DNA of 56,970 bases from Thermoflexus hugenholtzii JAD2 (GCA_945865725.1 CAMBEO010000011.1:1-56970); one strand, 5' to 3'. Shown: positions 35,421 to 44,237, counted from the stretch's first letter. The notes: generated by a model from the letters alone, not told the origin. Translations and numbers: made by a program.

Positions 35421-36230
35421 TTACCCCCTCAAAATGGTCAGGCCCGCATCGATCACGATCTCAGCGCCGGTAATGTACTGGCTCTCATCAGAAACTAGGA
35501 AGGCGACAAGGTCGGCGACCTCGCGTGCCTCGGCAGGACGTCCTAGGTGCGGCGGCCACTTTTCCGGCATCTTCATGTCCCAGGTAACTTGCTCGAGGTT
35601 TCGGCGATAGGTCCTCTCCCCGATGTTCGTCTTGATGGCACCCGGACAGATCGTGTTTACCCGGATATCCCATCGAGACAGCTCGCCCGCCGCCATGCGG
35701 CTGAAGATCGCCTGGCCGCCCTTCGAAGTGGAATAGCACGAATAACCCGGTAGCGAAAACAACTGCGTGCCGTTGACCGACGCGGTAATGACGATGCTTC
35801 CGCCGCCTGCCGCCCGGAGGTGCGGAATGGCGTACTTGACCGTCAGGAACGTCCCCGTCAAGTTCGTATCCATGGTCGCATGCCATTCGTCGAGGGTCAT
35901 CTCCTCGATGGGGCACTGCATACCGTTGATGCCGGCGTTCGCAAAGACGGTTGTTAGCCCACCGAACGCGCCCACCGTCCGCGCGATGCCCGAGCGCACG
36001 TCATCCTCGCAGCGCACGTCCGCGACCACTGCGATCGCCCGACCGCCAGAGGCGATGATCTCGGCGGCAACCCGTTCCGCTGGTTCCGCGCGCACGTCCG
36101 CGACCGCGACCGCCGCCCCGTCCGCCGCGAGACGTCGTGCCGACGCCTCGCCAATGCCCGAACCGGCACCAGTGACGAAAGCCACCTTCCCACCCAATCG
36201 CGTGGCCTGATTCACGTTGTCTCTCTCCAT
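35421..36230 (-). CDS. short-chain dehydrogenase/reductase (SDR), second copy
   Basis: The 269-residue classical SDR has TGAGSGIG (20-27), Asp after strand 2 (ADVRAE), NAGIN (98-102), the catalytic Ser in TASVNG, YSTSK (Y166, K170) and ICPGAIKTNIGE. The C-terminal YITGAEIVIDAGLTI is typical for the fold. It is only distantly similar to the SDR at 33 kb. The ATG at 36230 is given; a GTG at 36215 with GGAG nine bases upstream is an equally good start. It lies alone between a pseudogene and a degenerate region, so its pathway is unclear. Confidence 0.92.
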   Translation of the reverse strand: MERDNVNQATRLGGKVAFVTGAGSGIGEASARRLAADGAAVAVADVRAEPAERVAAEIIASGGRAIAVVADVRCEDDVRSGIARTVGAFGGLTTVFANAGINGMQCPIEEMTLDEWHATMDTNLTGTFLTVKYAIPHLRAAGGGSIVITASVNGTQLFSLPGYSCYSTSKGGQAIFSRMAAGELSRWDIRVNTICPGAIKTNIGERTYRRNLEQVTWDMKMPEKWPPHLGRPAEAREVADLVAFLVSDESQYITGAEIVIDAGLTILRG

Positions 36231-37274
36231 CCGCCCTGTTACTGGCGCTTGCCAACACTCGGAGGCAATCTGTCGCCACGGTTAATTATAACGATCACAT
36301 ACTGTTACTCGCCGGCCACTTGCGTCGCAAGGTGGTTCGACAGGCGCCCCTCGGACCTCCTCGATCGTGCTCGAAACCATGTAGGCCGTGCATTCAATCA
36401 AGGCGCCTTCGTTGTACTTGTCGTGACGTCGTCGCGACGATTGCGCAACACGGATCCCACGCGCTTCGCTGTTCGCGCTTGGCATGCGAGTGGCTGCACG
36501 GATCGCGACGGTCAATGATCTGGTGAAGAGGTCGGCGAGAGGGATCGCGATCATACCGACCGGGGACTGACCTCTTTCGCGGGAAGGGTTCTTCGATACG
36601 GGCCTGCCTCGGCGTATTGCTTTCGTCTCGTGGTTTGGCGCCACTGGGTCTGAGGGTGCCCGATCAGACTTGGCCAGGGCCCGTAGTCCCGGGATGGTAG
36701 GCATGCCGCCGATGTGGGTGAGGCTGACCGGTCGATTCGTACGCGTGCGCCCGTGGCCGTGATTACTTGCCCAGTGACTCCGGTGTTGCGTTCGTGCCCC
36801 ATCCCCACCTGATCAGATTCGGCATGATCTGGCCCTTCCGTCGTCCTCGCACCGCGCCCGACAGCCATTCCGATGGCCCGATCACCCGCATGGCATTCAC
36901 GTCTGGCGTCGGCGGTCTTGCTGAGGGCTATCTCGCGTCGCAGAGCCAGGGTGGAACGCCGGGTTTACGGTGGCGCCGGCCCAGTTGCCAAGGATGGTCA
37001 AGCGTCTCGATTCTCCGGGCCATCGTATTCGTGGATGGAGCAGTTTGGATTAATATGGTGTCTATCTGTTCTGGGGCCGGCCGGATGGATTGGTATAGTT
37101 GCCGCACAAATATTTGCGTACCGGTCGGTCCCTTCGTCCGATCACGATGGCTGGCAACGAGTGAATTGCCATTTTCGCGTCGGGTCAGGGCCACGCGCGC
37201 AGGATTGCCCTGATGTAGGTACGCTTCGCGGCCGGTGGTTGATCGAGTTCACGTGGGTCAGTAGGAGCAACGTG
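36231..37274. other. gene-poor, probably degenerate region
   Basis: This 1-kb stretch holds no convincing complete gene. Several broken frames have coding-like patches, for instance a minus-strand piece at about 37130-36990 (DTILIQTAPSTNTMARRIE) and a plus-strand hydrophobic piece at about 37020-37120 (LIWCLSVLGPAGWIGIVAAQ). Base composition is patchy, with a less GC-rich part near 37.05-37.13 kb. Remnants of a lost gene are the simplest reading. The end of the region contains the promoter side of the amidase pair. Confidence 0.4.
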
Positions 37275-37511
37275 ATGGGGGGAGAACGAACGCCCCGGGT
37301 GGAGGCGTCTGACGCCTTCGGAGCCGAGGCGCGTGTCGATGCCGTGATCGACGCCCTGGGGATCCGGGGCGAGGTTTCGAGCGCCGTTATCGTCGAGGCA
37401 ACCCGCCAGGTAGCCGCCGCATTCGCCTCGCTCCACGACTTGGAGGTCGAGTTCCCGACGCCGTCGGGTCTGGGCGCACTTCCAACTCGTTCGCCTGAGG
37501 TCTCGCGATGA
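37275..37511 (+). CDS. small AtzG-like (DUF4089-type) protein paired with amidase
   Basis: The 78-residue helical protein has AGGAG seven bases before its ATG. Its stop overlaps the start of the amidase gene by four bases (ATGA). Small proteins of the AtzG/DUF4089 group stabilise AtzE-type amidases in this arrangement, and the helix pattern (VDAVIDALGI, then VIVEATRQVAAAFASLHDLEVEF) resembles them. The family call rests mostly on size, helices and coupling, because sequence identity to AtzG is weak by eye. Confidence 0.6.
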   Translation: MGGERTPRVEASDAFGAEARVDAVIDALGIRGEVSSAVIVEATRQVAAAFASLHDLEVEFPTPSGLGALPTRSPEVSR

Positions 37512-38941
37512 ACGCGGGTCCTGTTGCCGATGCTTGCGCGCTGGATGCATCATCGGCACTCCGGGCCTACGCGGTCGGTGACATCTCGCCAGTTGATGTC
37601 ATTAGTGCGCACATTTCCCGCATCAATAGGCTCGATGGCGGACTGAATGCGTTCGTCAACCTTCGGGCTGACTTGGCCATGGCCGAAGCACGCGCGTCAG
37701 AGGCCAGGTGGCATCGAGGTGCGCCGGTCGGTCCCCTGGACGGCGTGCCGGTCTCGGTCAAGGACCTGATGGCGGTTGCGGGCATGCCGATGACCGCCGG
37801 TTCGGCGCGTCCGTGGGCAGTCGCGGTCGAGGATGCCGAGGCCGTCCGTCGGCTGCGCGCGGCGGGCGCAATCGTCATCGGGACGAACACGCTGCACGAG
37901 TACGCGTTTGGCGGGACAAGCGTGAATGCGCACGTCGGGACCCCGCGCAACCCGCGCGATCCGTCCCGGATCGCAGGAGGTTCGAGCGGCGGGTCGGCGG
38001 CGGCGACGGCCGCCGGCATGGCGATGGCCGCCCTAGGTACGGAGACCGGGAACTCGATCCGGCGCCCCGCTTCGTTTTGCGGTGTCGTTGGCATGAAGCC
38101 CACGTTCGGGCGCGTCTCGCGGCATGGGGTCGTCCCACTCGCGCCGTCGCTCGACCACGTTGGCGCGTTCGCGCGGACTGTTCCGGACGTGGCGCTGGTG
38201 ATTGCCGCGATTTCTGGCCACGATCCGCGAGACGTCGGTAGCCGCCACCAACCGGTGAACGGTCCAGTCGGACCGCGGGCGACTGACGGTTTGACGATTG
38301 GCGTCCCCCGGTCGATGCTGCGAGGCATTGACCCGGCGATTGGATCAGCCTTCGAACGAGCGTTACGCGCATTCGCGGCTGCAGGCGCCAACGTCCGCGA
38401 CGTCGACCTCCCGCTCGCCTCCCGGTGGACTGCGCTTGTTAGTTCGATCGTGATGCATGCCGAGGCCGCGACGGTCCACCGGAGCCGTTTCACGTCAGAT
38501 CCGGGAAGCTACGGCGCGGACGTGGCGGCGCGCCTCCTGAGCGGTCATGCATTCCTGGGCTTTGGCCTTGTGCAGGCACTCGCGATGCGGGAGGCGATTG
38601 GGGCGGAAGTTTCTCGAGCGTTGGCCAGGAATGGGGGCGTCGATGCCTTCGTTGCGCCTGGCGTGCCTGGCCCGCCGCCAGTGATCGCTCCTGGCGCTTT
38701 CGTCCCGGGAGATGCCCCATGGAGTTCGGAAGTCGGCCCGTTCCACTTGCAGCGTCTCCCAAGCATGCTTGGTCTGCCGGCTGGGGCGGCGCCGGCCGGA
38801 TGGAGTAGCGACGGCTTGCCCCTGCCGATCCAGGCGTTTGGGCGCCACTGGGAGGAGTCGATCGTCCTGTCAGTACTGATGGCCGGCATGGAATCCGTGC
38901 CCGCGTCCGAGGTGCGGGGCATCGCGGGTGGGGCCGGGTAG
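37508..38941 (+). CDS. amidase signature family enzyme (AtzE/GatA-like)
   Basis: The 477-residue amidase has the Ser-cisSer-Lys triad: Lys85 in VSVKDLMA, the cis-Ser in AGGSSGGSAAA (about 157-167) and the nucleophile Ser183 in ETGNSIRRPA. The motif normally reads DTGGS; here Asp and the second Gly are replaced by Glu and Asn. It hydrolyses an amide or carbamoyl bond in the cytosol. GatA itself is unlikely because gatB and gatC are absent. The coupled small gene upstream points to an AtzE-like hydrolase of a biuret- or allophanate-type compound, which is an inference. Confidence 0.88.
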   Translation: MNAGPVADACALDASSALRAYAVGDISPVDVISAHISRINRLDGGLNAFVNLRADLAMAEARASEARWHRGAPVGPLDGVPVSVKDLMAVAGMPMTAGSARPWAVAVEDAEAVRRLRAAGAIVIGTNTLHEYAFGGTSVNAHVGTPRNPRDPSRIAGGSSGGSAAATAAGMAMAALGTETGNSIRRPASFCGVVGMKPTFGRVSRHGVVPLAPSLDHVGAFARTVPDVALVIAAISGHDPRDVGSRHQPVNGPVGPRATDGLTIGVPRSMLRGIDPAIGSAFERALRAFAAAGANVRDVDLPLASRWTALVSSIVMHAEAATVHRSRFTSDPGSYGADVAARLLSGHAFLGFGLVQALAMREAIGAEVSRALARNGGVDAFVAPGVPGPPPVIAPGAFVPGDAPWSSEVGPFHLQRLPSMLGLPAGAAPAGWSSDGLPLPIQAFGRHWEESIVLSVLMAGMESVPASEVRGIAGGAG

Positions 38942-39016
38942 CCCTGCGGGGCGGTTTTGCGTCAGGCAGGCCTGGGGCTCCCCGTCCCGCACCCTTCGGG
39001 CGCTACGGTTTAGGTC

Positions 39017-39886
39017 GTGAGCATCGACCCCCAATCCGCGTCAGCGGCTAACGTTTCTCCACCCAGCGACCGGCTTGCCGCGCAGGCACGCATGATCGGC
39101 GCGCGCTTGTTTGCTCCGGGTTGGCGGTGGATGACGATCGCGGCTCTTGGCGCGTTCGCGACGTGCCTGTGGCTCGCCGCGTGGCAGTTTGACCGTCTCT
39201 TCCAGAAGGCTGCCGCGTCGGCATCGGCTGCGACCCAATGGCACCAACCGCCACTTGCGCTTGACGTCCCGGACACATTGGAACGCCTGCTCCGGCAGGA
39301 CTCGCGTGAACTTGGCGCCCTGACCTATCGCACGGCGACCGTCCGTGGCACGTTTGACCACCTCCACGACGAGGCACTGACCATGCAAGTCGTTGGCGGA
39401 CGCCTCGGGGTTCGACTGATCACCCCCCTCCGGGTGGCTGGTTCCGATGCGGCGGTGATTGTCGACCGAGGTTGGCTACCGATCGACTATGACCGGCCGG
39501 TCATGTGGATGCCTTTCCAGATCGCTGGAAGCGTGACGGTCGAGGGGCGCTTGCGACCGGGGTTCCGGAGGGCGGGCGCGACTGGGGTCACGGAGACCCC
39601 GGCACTTGCGAGGGACCTGGACTTGGTGCGCCTCGCGGCTGCGCTTCCGTACCCGATCCTGGGTCTGGTCTTGACGGAGTCACCGGCCCCGGAAGGTGTC
39701 GCGACGGAGACGTTGCCCGTCCGGCGCGAACTCAATCCACCCCAAGACGCTGTTCCGCACCTTTTCTACGCCGTGCAATGGCTCGCGATCGCGCTAATCG
39801 TCGGCGGGGGCTACGTAAGTCTCGTCGCGTCAGACCGTAATCGTACGCGGGTCGCACGGTTGCGCGCGACCCGCGCCTCGTCCTAG
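39017..39886 (+). CDS. SURF1-family cytochrome oxidase assembly protein
   Basis: The 289-residue SURF1 protein helps build the heme a site of aa3-type oxidases. It has an N-terminal membrane helix followed by the LAAWQFDRL motif, a large extracytoplasmic domain with RTATVRGTFD and VDRGWLP, and a C-terminal helix with HLFYAVQWLAIALI. Both helices and the signature residues are present. It starts with GTG. No oxidase subunit genes are in the window. Its stop overlaps the convergent membrane-protein gene by four bases. Confidence 0.92.
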   Translation: MSIDPQSASAANVSPPSDRLAAQARMIGARLFAPGWRWMTIAALGAFATCLWLAAWQFDRLFQKAAASASAATQWHQPPLALDVPDTLERLLRQDSRELGALTYRTATVRGTFDHLHDEALTMQVVGGRLGVRLITPLRVAGSDAAVIVDRGWLPIDYDRPVMWMPFQIAGSVTVEGRLRPGFRRAGATGVTETPALARDLDLVRLAAALPYPILGLVLTESPAPEGVATETLPVRRELNPPQDAVPHLFYAVQWLAIALIVGGGYVSLVASDRNRTRVARLRATRASS

Positions 39887-40269
39887 GCCGACCCTGCGCG
39901 GGCGCGCCGTTGCTTGCCTGCGGCAATCTCGACGAAGGCCACGGTGGCGAGGCTCACCACGATGTGCACGGCCATGATGGAGAGGTACGCCTCGACCGGG
40001 ATCGCTCCCAACATCTTGAAGCCCACCCAGTTCAACGACCCCACGACGAGCGCCACCAGCGGCCCGAATCTGGCAGCTGTCCGGACGAACCCCCCAGGCA
40101 CGCCTGCCAGCGGCCGGAAAGCCCAGAACGCCACGGCAGGAATCACGAACGCCAAGGTGCGATGGGTGTGCAGGATTCCCGTCACGCCGTTTAGGACGCC
40201 GGGCGACTGGAGGATCCCAAGGACCATCTGGGCGTAAAGAAGTAGCCTCGCGGCGAGTACGAATGACAT
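39883..40269 (-). CDS. small multi-pass membrane protein
   Basis: The 128-residue protein has four membrane helices and a basic C-terminal tail. His residues lie at the start of helix 2 (LHTHRTLAF) and in the last helix (MAVHIVVSLA), which would suit heme binding, but no family is recognised. Position next to SURF1 hints at a respiratory role. The four-base overlap of the convergent stops shows the two genes are tightly packed. It could also be a quinone- or cytochrome-associated subunit; this is unproven. Confidence 0.7.
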   Translation of the reverse strand: MSFVLAARLLLYAQMVLGILQSPGVLNGVTGILHTHRTLAFVIPAVAFWAFRPLAGVPGGFVRTAARFGPLVALVVGSLNWVGFKMLGAIPVEAYLSIMAVHIVVSLATVAFVEIAAGKQRRARAGSA

Positions 40270-40312
40270 CAGAAAACCTCCAAGTCGAAGCGTCCGCGGG
40301 GATCTTGCCCGG

Positions 40313-41536
40313 TCACGGCACGTGCCGGGGCACCATGTACGCCCACGTCATCCCTTCCGGGCGAAAGTCCGAGATCGCAAGCGCGGCCTCACCATCCGAC
40401 AAGCCGGCACGGGTCAAGACTTCGTATCCCTCAGGACGACGGGGCAGCATCGCGATGTGGCCGATTTGGTGCGACGGCACGAACCGGCGGAGTAGCCGTT
40501 TCCCAAGGTTTGGAACCCACACGTCATGCAGTTCGACGATGATCGTCGTTGACGCGAGCGCTGGGACGACTGCCGGGTCGAGCAGTTGCAGTTCGTACCC
40601 CTCGCAGTCGCAGAACACGACGGTTTCGGGGCCCGCCAACTTCTGCAGCTCCTCGGGGGTGCACGCGCCCCTGATCGTCACCCGATCGGAAACCCCATTG
40701 GCCAAGGCCGCCCGGGCACACGCCTCGCGCGCCGACGCGTCGATGTCGTACGCAATCACCTGCACTTCCGGGATCCGCAAGGCGAATCCCACGGCGTAGT
40801 AGCCGCCCGAGCAACCAACATTGAGGATGACGCGTGGTTTTGACTGGATGACCTGCTCGATTGCCGGATGTAGCTCCAACTCGTAGCAACCGAGGAGAGT
40901 CGCGATCCACCCGAAGTCGTGGGCCGCCTCCAAGACTTGGCCGGCAAACGGCCCCGTGAACACGCTGCGACCGGCGACGGCGGTGATGCGTGCGCCGATC
41001 ATGGAGAGCAACCGACGTGTCCGGTCGTTCTTCTCGACGGTATCACGGACCCCAGTGACGACCTGACGACGCCCGTCCGCCCCATCGGGGTCGATACGGT
41101 CGAGCATGTCGAACCACCGGATTGCTGACGGGTAGTCGCCGCCCCGCTGGGCCTGGACCGCGAGGGCTGCCACGATCCGCGCTTGCGTCGGCGAGGCCTT
41201 GTGGGCGGCTTCGAGGAGCGCGTGGCCCCGGCCGGAATCACCTTCCGAGACGAACCTCTCTGCGATCAGGTGCAGGACGTCAATCCCGTCCTCGGACCCG
41301 AGGCGGAGGGCCTCCAACGCGGCGACGCTGGCAGGTTCGAGACGCCCGAGCTCAAGATGCCCCATCGCGATGGCGTCGAGGGCGACCGCCTGGAGCCCGC
41401 GCTGGGACGTGATAGCCAAGGCGCGACCGGCGTCGATTACCCCGGCCTCCCAGTCGCCGACCTTCAAGGACTCGAGGGCGGCCTCAAGGAAGGTGCGGGT
41501 GGCCGCCTCGTTGTGATGCGCACGAACCTCGGACAT
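40313..41536 (-). CDS. TPR-containing FkbM-like SAM-dependent methyltransferase
   Basis: The 407-residue protein starts with TPR-like helices (about residues 5-150, including ALESLKVGDWEAGVIDAGRA). The C-terminal half is a Rossmann methyltransferase with the SAM loop ILNVGCSGGYYAVGFA, the acidic end of strand 2 in IAYDID, and FCDCEGYELQLLDP, an FkbM-like segment. Such enzymes often methylate sugars or small molecules. The frame is open upstream to 41632, but that part overlaps tRNA-Trp, so the ATG at 41536 is chosen although its ribosome site is weak. It may be cotranscribed with the tRNA-Leu and tRNA-Trp genes just upstream. Confidence 0.82.
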   Translation of the reverse strand: MSEVRAHHNEAATRTFLEAALESLKVGDWEAGVIDAGRALAITSQRGLQAVALDAIAMGHLELGRLEPASVAALEALRLGSEDGIDVLHLIAERFVSEGDSGRGHALLEAAHKASPTQARIVAALAVQAQRGGDYPSAIRWFDMLDRIDPDGADGRRQVVTGVRDTVEKNDRTRRLLSMIGARITAVAGRSVFTGPFAGQVLEAAHDFGWIATLLGCYELELHPAIEQVIQSKPRVILNVGCSGGYYAVGFALRIPEVQVIAYDIDASAREACARAALANGVSDRVTIRGACTPEELQKLAGPETVVFCDCEGYELQLLDPAVVPALASTTIIVELHDVWVPNLGKRLLRRFVPSHQIGHIAMLPRRPEGYEVLTRAGLSDGEAALAISDFRPEGMTWAYMVPRHVP

Positions 41537-41605
41537 CAGTCGGCGTGAACGGCCCTGAAGTGGGACGGCCGCCCCCCCATGCGGGCAGGCGGCCGTCAGA
41601 TTGGG

Positions 41606-41677
41606 CACGGGCGGAGGGACTCGAACCCCCAACCAATGGTTTTGGAGACCACTACTCTGCCATTGAGCTACGCCCGT
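41606..41677 (-). tRNA. tRNA-Trp (CCA)
   Basis: Minus-strand acceptor ACGGGCG/CGCCCGT with discriminator G, anticodon stem GTGGT/ACCAT with loop CTCCAAA (anticodon CCA), and T-arm GGGGG/TCCCTC region with TTCGAGT. CCA end not encoded. It lies 65 bases after tRNA-Leu on the same strand, so they are likely one transcript. Confidence 0.96.
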
Positions 41678-41742
41678 TCGCGCCGGCAGGCTTCACGCGG
41701 ACCGTCGGCCGAAGCCGACGAGACGCGATCAACCGTGCCGGG

Positions 41743-41824
41743 TGCCGGTGGAGGGACTCGAACCCACACGCCTCGCGGCGAACGATTTTGAGTCGTTTGC
41801 GTCTGCCAATTCCGCCACACCGGC
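41743..41824 (-). tRNA. tRNA-Leu (CAA)
   Basis: Minus-strand class II tRNA of 82 bases: acceptor GCCGGTG/CACCGGC with discriminator A, anticodon stem AACGA/TCGTT with loop CTCAAAA (anticodon CAA), and a short variable stem (GCCGCGAGGC). T-loop TTCGAGT is present. A TACAAT hexamer on the minus strand (41843-41838) may be its -10 box. Confidence 0.97.
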
Positions 41825-41902
41825 TCGGAACGCGCCGATTGTACCAATGGCTTCCGCCGATCCGGCGACCGCGCGCAATCCACGCTCGGGGCCTGAATCC
41901 GG

Positions 41903-41908
41903 TACACT
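41903..41908 (+). promoter_or_regulatory. candidate -10 element (TACACT) of tRNA-Glu
   Basis: TACACT lies 30 bases before the tRNA-Glu gene and follows GG, as in the GGTACNNT pattern seen before the tRNA-Thr, Lys and Leu genes. Confidence 0.3.
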
Positions 41909-41938
41909 GCCCTGTCGCGTCGAGGGTTCGGCGCCGAC

Positions 41939-42012
41939 GGCGCGTTCGTCTAGCGGCCTAGGACACCGCCCTCTCAAGGCGGAGACCACGGGTTCGAATC
42001 CCGTACGCGCTA
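41939..42012 (+). tRNA. tRNA-Glu (CTC)
   Basis: Plus-strand acceptor GGCGCGT/ACGCGCT with discriminator A, D-arm GTCTAGCGGCCTAGGAC, anticodon stem CCGCC/GGCGG with loop CTCTCAA (anticodon CTC), and T-arm ACGGG/CCCGT with TTCGAAT. CCA is not encoded. Its last three bases overlap the stop codon of the convergent sulfurtransferase gene. Confidence 0.97.
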
Positions 42013-42897
42013 CCCGTTTTCTACTGGGGCGGGACCAGTTTCGACTGGCAAACTCGGTTCCGCAGACCAGTCGCTCCAGGATCCCACGTAGATCCCGGGC
42101 ACGTCCAAGCCAGCGACATACATCGCGAATGCGTTGTGGCAGGCGGTCACCCCGCTTCCGCACGACACGATCACTGGCATTTCACCCGCGGCGCCAACCT
42201 GCGCAAATCTCGCGTGCAACTCGCTCGCGCCAAGCAGCCGTGGAGCGCCGGATTTGGTCTTGGCGACAAGGTTTCCAGCGAACGGCGCGTTCCGCGCACC
42301 GGGGACGTGCCCTGCGCGGGGATCGATCGGTTCGACAACGCCTTCGAATCGCTCCGGTGCCCGGGCGTCGAGCAAGATGGCGCCGGCACTGAGCGCGGGC
42401 AAGATGTCGCCCCGGGCCACGATCGGTCCGAATGCCCCGAACGACCGTGCCGGGTAGAGCGTTGGGACGGCGATCACACGCCCCGACTCGACCGGGTTCC
42501 CACCCTCGCGCCAGGCCTCGATGCCCCCGTCGAGGACCGACACACGTTCGTGTCCGACCTGGCGCATCATCCACCACATCCGAGCGGCCGTCGACCCGCC
42601 GGTGTCGTCATATGCCACCACGTGCGTCTCGGGATTGATCCCGAGCGCGCCAAGCGACGCGGCAAATGCCTCGGCGGACGGGAGTGGGTGGCGCCCGAGG
42701 CCGGGTCCACCATGGGCCGCCAGGTCATGGTCGAGATCGACAAACGTGGCGCCGGGGAGGTGTGCGTCCTCGAACGCAACCTTGGCCGACTTTCCGGTGG
42801 TCGGCAAGTACCAGCGAACGTCGACCACTTGGACGTCCGGCATTCCGAGATGCGCTGCAAGCCATTCGACCGAGACGATCGCACGTGATCGAGGCAT
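42010..42897 (-). CDS. sulfurtransferase (tandem rhodanese, 3-mercaptopyruvate/thiosulfate type)
   Basis: The 295-residue protein has two rhodanese domains. The N-terminal one is inactive in this family (DDTGGSTAARMWW at its loop), and the C-terminal one holds the active loop CGSGVT with Cys246. The CG(S)GVT loop favours mercaptopyruvate over thiosulfate as sulfur donor, by analogy with characterised enzymes. It is cytosolic, without signal peptide. GGAGGGG just before the ATG at 42897 sets the start; an earlier in-frame codon adds non-conserved sequence. The stop codon lies in the tRNA-Glu gene on the other strand. Confidence 0.92.
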   Translation of the reverse strand: MPRSRAIVSVEWLAAHLGMPDVQVVDVRWYLPTTGKSAKVAFEDAHLPGATFVDLDHDLAAHGGPGLGRHPLPSAEAFAASLGALGINPETHVVAYDDTGGSTAARMWWMMRQVGHERVSVLDGGIEAWREGGNPVESGRVIAVPTLYPARSFGAFGPIVARGDILPALSAGAILLDARAPERFEGVVEPIDPRAGHVPGARNAPFAGNLVAKTKSGAPRLLGASELHARFAQVGAAGEMPVIVSCGSGVTACHNAFAMYVAGLDVPGIYVGSWSDWSAEPSLPVETGPAPVENG

Positions 42898-42999
42898 TTC
42901 CCCTCCAATCGCCGGGCGACTGAAAGGCCCGGGACGCGGATTCTTCCATGCAGGCCTACCGTGGGGCTGAAGGGCGGAAGTTGGATGCCGCAAGATCGC

Positions 43000-43005
43000 T
43001 ACAAT
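43000..43005 (+). promoter_or_regulatory. candidate -10 element (TACAAT) of tRNA-Arg
   Basis: TACAAT ends ten bases before the tRNA-Arg gene. The same hexamer occurs upstream of tRNA-Leu. Confidence 0.4.
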
Positions 43006-43015
43006 CCGTCCGCCC

Positions 43016-43087
43016 GCCCCCGTAGCTCAGTGGATAGAGCAGAGGTTTCCTAAACCTTGTGCGGGTGTTCAATTCACCCCGGGGGTA
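43016..43087 (+). tRNA. tRNA-Arg (CCT)
   Basis: Acceptor GCCCCCG/CGGGGGT with discriminator A, D-arm GCTC/GAGC, anticodon stem GAGGT/ACCTT with loop TTCCTAA (anticodon CCT, reads AGG), and T-arm GGGTG/CACCC with loop TTCAATT. CCA is not encoded. Confidence 0.95.
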
Positions 43088-43125
43088 CCCATTCGAGCCC
43101 GACCTCCCCATCGCGAGTGATCGAG

Positions 43126-44157
43126 TCAGTGTGGGAGGGCCGCCAGGTCGAGGATTGCTGGCGGCACGTCCGGGTACACGTGTTCGAAGGACTCGAGACC
43201 ATCGTGGGGCGGGGTGAAAAGCACCGTCCGCGCGGCGCGGGACGCCACGCGATTCGCGACGCTCCCGAACACGAACTTGCCCAGTGCCCCTCGGGCGTGG
43301 GTGGTCATCGCGATGGTGTCGGATTGGCAACGCGCCGCGGCGGAGATGATCGACCCGGCCACGTCAGGCGAGACGATCACCTCGACACGTGCCGGGACAC
43401 CCGCGGCCTCGATGGTCGTCGCCCGTTGTTCGAGGGCATGCAGGACGGCTCGCTCCAGATCGAGCGCGCGGCTTGGGCGCACGCCATGAAGGTCGAGCAC
43501 TGACAGGAGCAACACCTCGCCCCCGGCATCACGTGCGAGACGGAACGCCTCGGGAACGACCCGTGCAGTCCGGGCCGAGCCATCGAGCGGCACGAGGATG
43601 CGGCGGCCCATCGGGACTTCTGTCGTGCCCGCCGACGTCGGCAGCACGGGTTCGTCAGTTGACGGGCGATCCGGCAAGGACCAGGGCCACAACACGAGGG
43701 TTGAACCGGTCGTGCCCCTGATCAACTCTTCCGTGACGCTACCGCGGATCATCCGGGCGAGGGCGCTCCGGCCATGGGAGGTCACGATCGTCAACTGGGG
43801 CGAGTGCTCCGCTTGGGCCTCGATCAGCGCCCTTGAAGGTGTACCCGACAGGACCACGCTTGAAACCTCGAATTCCGGGTGTGCCTTTCGGACGCGAGCT
43901 ACTTCCCGGGCGAGGTACTCCTCGGCAATCGCGCGTTCGTCCTGCCTCTCACCAATCTGGTACCCAAACATGTCCGCCGGCGATTCGGGCGGAGCGACCC
44001 GCATCAAGAGCAGCGATGTCTGGCGCCGCCGTGCGAGGAGAACGCCGACGGGGACGGCTCGGGCGGCGAGACCGCTCCCGTCAAGGGCGACGATCACCGG
44101 GCGGAGCGCGCCCGTGCGGACGACCGGCGTCACGGCGAACTCGGAATCGTCTTCCAT
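43126..44157 (-). CDS. tandem universal stress protein (two UspA domains)
   Basis: The 343-residue protein has two UspA folds. The first (about residues 20-155) starts VIVALDGSGLAARAVP and ends TSHGRSALARMIRGSVTEELI. The second (about 185-325) starts ILVPLDGSARTARVV and ends THARGALGKFVFGSVANRVAS. The second carries the ATP-type GxxGx9GS motif and the first a close variant. Usp proteins bind ATP or AMP and support survival in stress or low oxygen. It neighbours a multicopper oxidase, a histidine kinase and a second Usp-like gene, pointing to a shared regulon. Confidence 0.92.
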   Translation of the reverse strand: MEDDSEFAVTPVVRTGALRPVIVALDGSGLAARAVPVGVLLARRRQTSLLLMRVAPPESPADMFGYQIGERQDERAIAEEYLAREVARVRKAHPEFEVSSVVLSGTPSRALIEAQAEHSPQLTIVTSHGRSALARMIRGSVTEELIRGTTGSTLVLWPWSLPDRPSTDEPVLPTSAGTTEVPMGRRILVPLDGSARTARVVPEAFRLARDAGGEVLLLSVLDLHGVRPSRALDLERAVLHALEQRATTIEAAGVPARVEVIVSPDVAGSIISAAARCQSDTIAMTTHARGALGKFVFGSVANRVASRAARTVLFTPPHDGLESFEHVYPDVPPAILDLAALPH

Positions 44158-44237
44158 GGCCGGGCATCTCCCTCAGGGGTCGACGAGCGGTGGCGTCCGC
44201 TTGGCTTCAAAGCCCGCGGCGCCCGGCGTGGCGGGCG

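Noticed and set aside
36282-36704. Minus-strand frame of 140 codons in the degenerate region
   Set aside because: Composition is uneven, with no ribosome site or domain; treated as noise or remnant.
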